Source of the DNA: Sphagnum compactum
Lineage: Eukaryota; Bryophyta; Sphagnopsida; Sphagnales
Assembly: GCA_965153455.1 (NCBI GenBank)
Contig: OZ234495.1
Span: forward strand, 17,294,875-17,358,874
DNA: 64,000 bases
Direction of reading: 5' to 3'
The notes beneath the pieces were generated by a model that worked only from the letters and a program-made list of their open reading frames with translations, ran no database searches and was not told where the DNA came from. The position numbers and the translations under genes are program-made. Positions 62,361-64,000 of the stretch are shown one piece after another (within the stretch, counting starts at the first letter, position 1; each line of letters begins with the position of its first letter).

Positions 62361-63177
62361 TTTTGTACCCAGTAGAATTACTCCTTTGTATTAGTATAAT
62401 TTTGTATGTTTTCTTTAACACTAGTGTGACCTGTGCCATTCAACCGCGCACTACCAGCGACAATCAACTATTTTATTTTATTTTATTTTTCTGTTTTCAT
62501 ACGGTTTTCAATAATTCATCATTTATTTATGTCAATTTCAAATTTAATCTAAATTAATATACATTTCATAGACATGAAAAGACACATGTTAATTTGTTTT
62601 TTCATATCTATGTTGGTGAATAGGAAAAAAGAGTGAGATAGTTGGTAGGAAAAGTGGGATATAGTTATAAAGAAAATTAACAGGCAAAAAATATATATTT
62701 AAAAAGAATGAAATAATTAGGCTTTAAAACGAGGTAATTACTTCTGAAATTGTCTTTGAAATAGTACATTGGTGACCATATCAGGGATTCCCAAAAATCC
62801 CCAATATACCAAGACGCAGGGAATTGGTAACCAATTCTGTTGCTAAAAAAAGCAAATCGATAATAGGCAGGTCTCAAAAAACTTCAAACTCCCATTATTT
62901 GATAGTGTGTGAGAAAGAAAACATGATTTTGCAAAGGCCCTCGCCTATCGGGCTGGTTATGCAAAAGACATAAAAATACAAATTCTCCAGCAGTGGGAGT
63001 TCAGGTCCTGCACAAGTAATCTCTTCCAGAATACACACACACTCTCTCTTTTGGAAATTCAAGCTCTGTGTAACTAAACTACAGTTAAATCAAATATGCA
63101 ACAGCTCTTCTACAAGCTACTTTCAAACTACATCTTTTACAAAAATTCTGTTGCCCTATGAAACTGGCATGAGGAAG
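62361..63177. other. gene-free DNA and FtsH 3' UTR
   Basis: AT-rich; the last few hundred bases are presumably the 3' UTR of the minus-strand FtsH gene. Confidence 0.4.
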
Positions 63178-63935
63178 TTAGGCAGGTACCGGTGCAGATG
63201 TGTTTGATGAAGGAAACTGATTCTCGACAGGAATCTCAGTGAATTCTGAAAGAATGGACCTGAACTCATCACCAGTGAGTGTTTCTTTCTCTAACAGAAC
63301 TTCCACTATCTTATCCATAGCAACTCGGTTCTTTCGAATGTGAGCTAGTGCTATCTCATATGCCTTGTCAGAAATCAACTTCACAGCCTTGTCAATATCT
63401 TCAGCCAGCTTCTCAGACATGGAGTTGCGGGCCATCATTCGCATGATCATATCTCCACCTTGAACTGATGGATCCATCAAGGCCCAAGGCCCAATATCTG
63501 ACATACCAAAAACTGTCACCATCTGCAAGCAGTGGCAGAATTTCAGTATAGTGAGCGAAGTCCTGCAATTATTCTTGCACAAATACATTGTATTCATTGG
63601 TACCACTTACATTTTTATCCAGTCCTAACAGACCGCCTCACTCCTCAAGCTTGGATGCAAGTGACACAATCATCAATCTCTGAGGAACACTTACCTGCTT
63701 TGCCATTGATGTGACTTGCTGCAAGTCGCTAGCGGCCCCTGTGGTCACTTCAGCATCACCAAACACCACCTCTTCAGTTGCCCTACCTCCCAAAGCACCC
63801 ACAATACGAGCAAATATCTGTTGTTTGGAGATCAGGCTGGGATCCTCCCCTGGAATAAACCAAGTAAGACCACGAGCTTGACCCCTAGGAATGAGGGTCA
63901 CTTTTTGCACTGCATCATGACCTGGTGTAAGCGTG
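63178..63935 (-). CDS. FTSH: thylakoid FtsH metalloprotease, FTSH2/FTSH8 type (3' end only)
   Basis: Membrane-bound AAA+ zinc protease of the thylakoid; type B subunits (FTSH2/8) act in photosystem II repair. Two C-terminal exons lie in the window: 63695-63935 and 63178-63522, joined in phase 0. The first carries the M41 peptidase region [40 protein letters not shown] and [11 protein letters not shown]; the second carries [25 protein letters not shown], the [15 protein letters not shown] helix and a short Ser/Pro/Ala tail. The zinc-binding HExxH motif lies just upstream in the family and would be in an exon beyond the window edge. The gene is cut by the window, not broken. Confidence 0.93.
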
Positions 63936-64000
63936 CTGCATCCCACAAAGATGAACATCAAATCCAGTTGTGTGAAATGAAGTGATGACAACCATGATCT

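Overview
The window is nuclear DNA from a seed-free land plant. It is AT-rich, its genes have many introns with GT..AG borders, and it carries typical plant families: an SBP-box factor with ankyrin repeats, an auxin response factor, a chloroplast OEP16 pore protein and a thylakoid FtsH protease. One gene encodes the ciliary protein IFT38/CLUAP1. Land plants keep it only where sperm are flagellated, which points to a bryophyte, lycophyte or fern. Cycads and Ginkgo also have flagellated sperm, but their very large gene spacing fits poorly with about one gene per 10 kb here. I cannot name the species.

Layout. 1-4.0 kb: gene-free, with old repeats. 4.0-13.0 kb (+): a 12-exon SPL1/12/14-type SBP gene. 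13.0-22.3 kb: gene-poor, with a 145 bp duplication, a complete 1.26 kb Helitron, a pogo/Lemi1-like element and a minisatellite. 22.3-26.0 kb (+): a 9-exon cathepsin X/Z-like cysteine protease gene. 28.7-30.6 kb (-): a 5-exon OEP16 gene. 31-36 kb: a minisatellite, a PIF/Harbinger MITE and AT-rich DNA. 36.0-40.0 kb (+): the 10-exon IFT38 gene. 40.5-45.0 kb (-): a 13-exon ARF3/4-like gene, convergent with IFT38. 45-59 kb: gene-poor, with simple repeats, a MITE family of at least four copies, a hAT cluster, a tandem array and an LTR-like direct repeat pair. 59.0-59.4 kb: a second Harbinger MITE. 59.5-59.9 kb (-): the 3' end of an unidentified gene. 60.9-62.4 kb: a 1.5 kb hAT element with exon-like content. 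63.2 kb to the window edge (-): the 3' end of an FtsH2/8-type gene.

The exon models were read by hand. Each was accepted only where splice borders, reading phase and family similarity agreed; all five multi-exon genes lying wholly inside the window close with no phase conflict. The genes are not an operon and share no pathway. They are independent plant genes separated by transposon-rich DNA. No CRISPR array, rRNA or convincing tRNA was seen.
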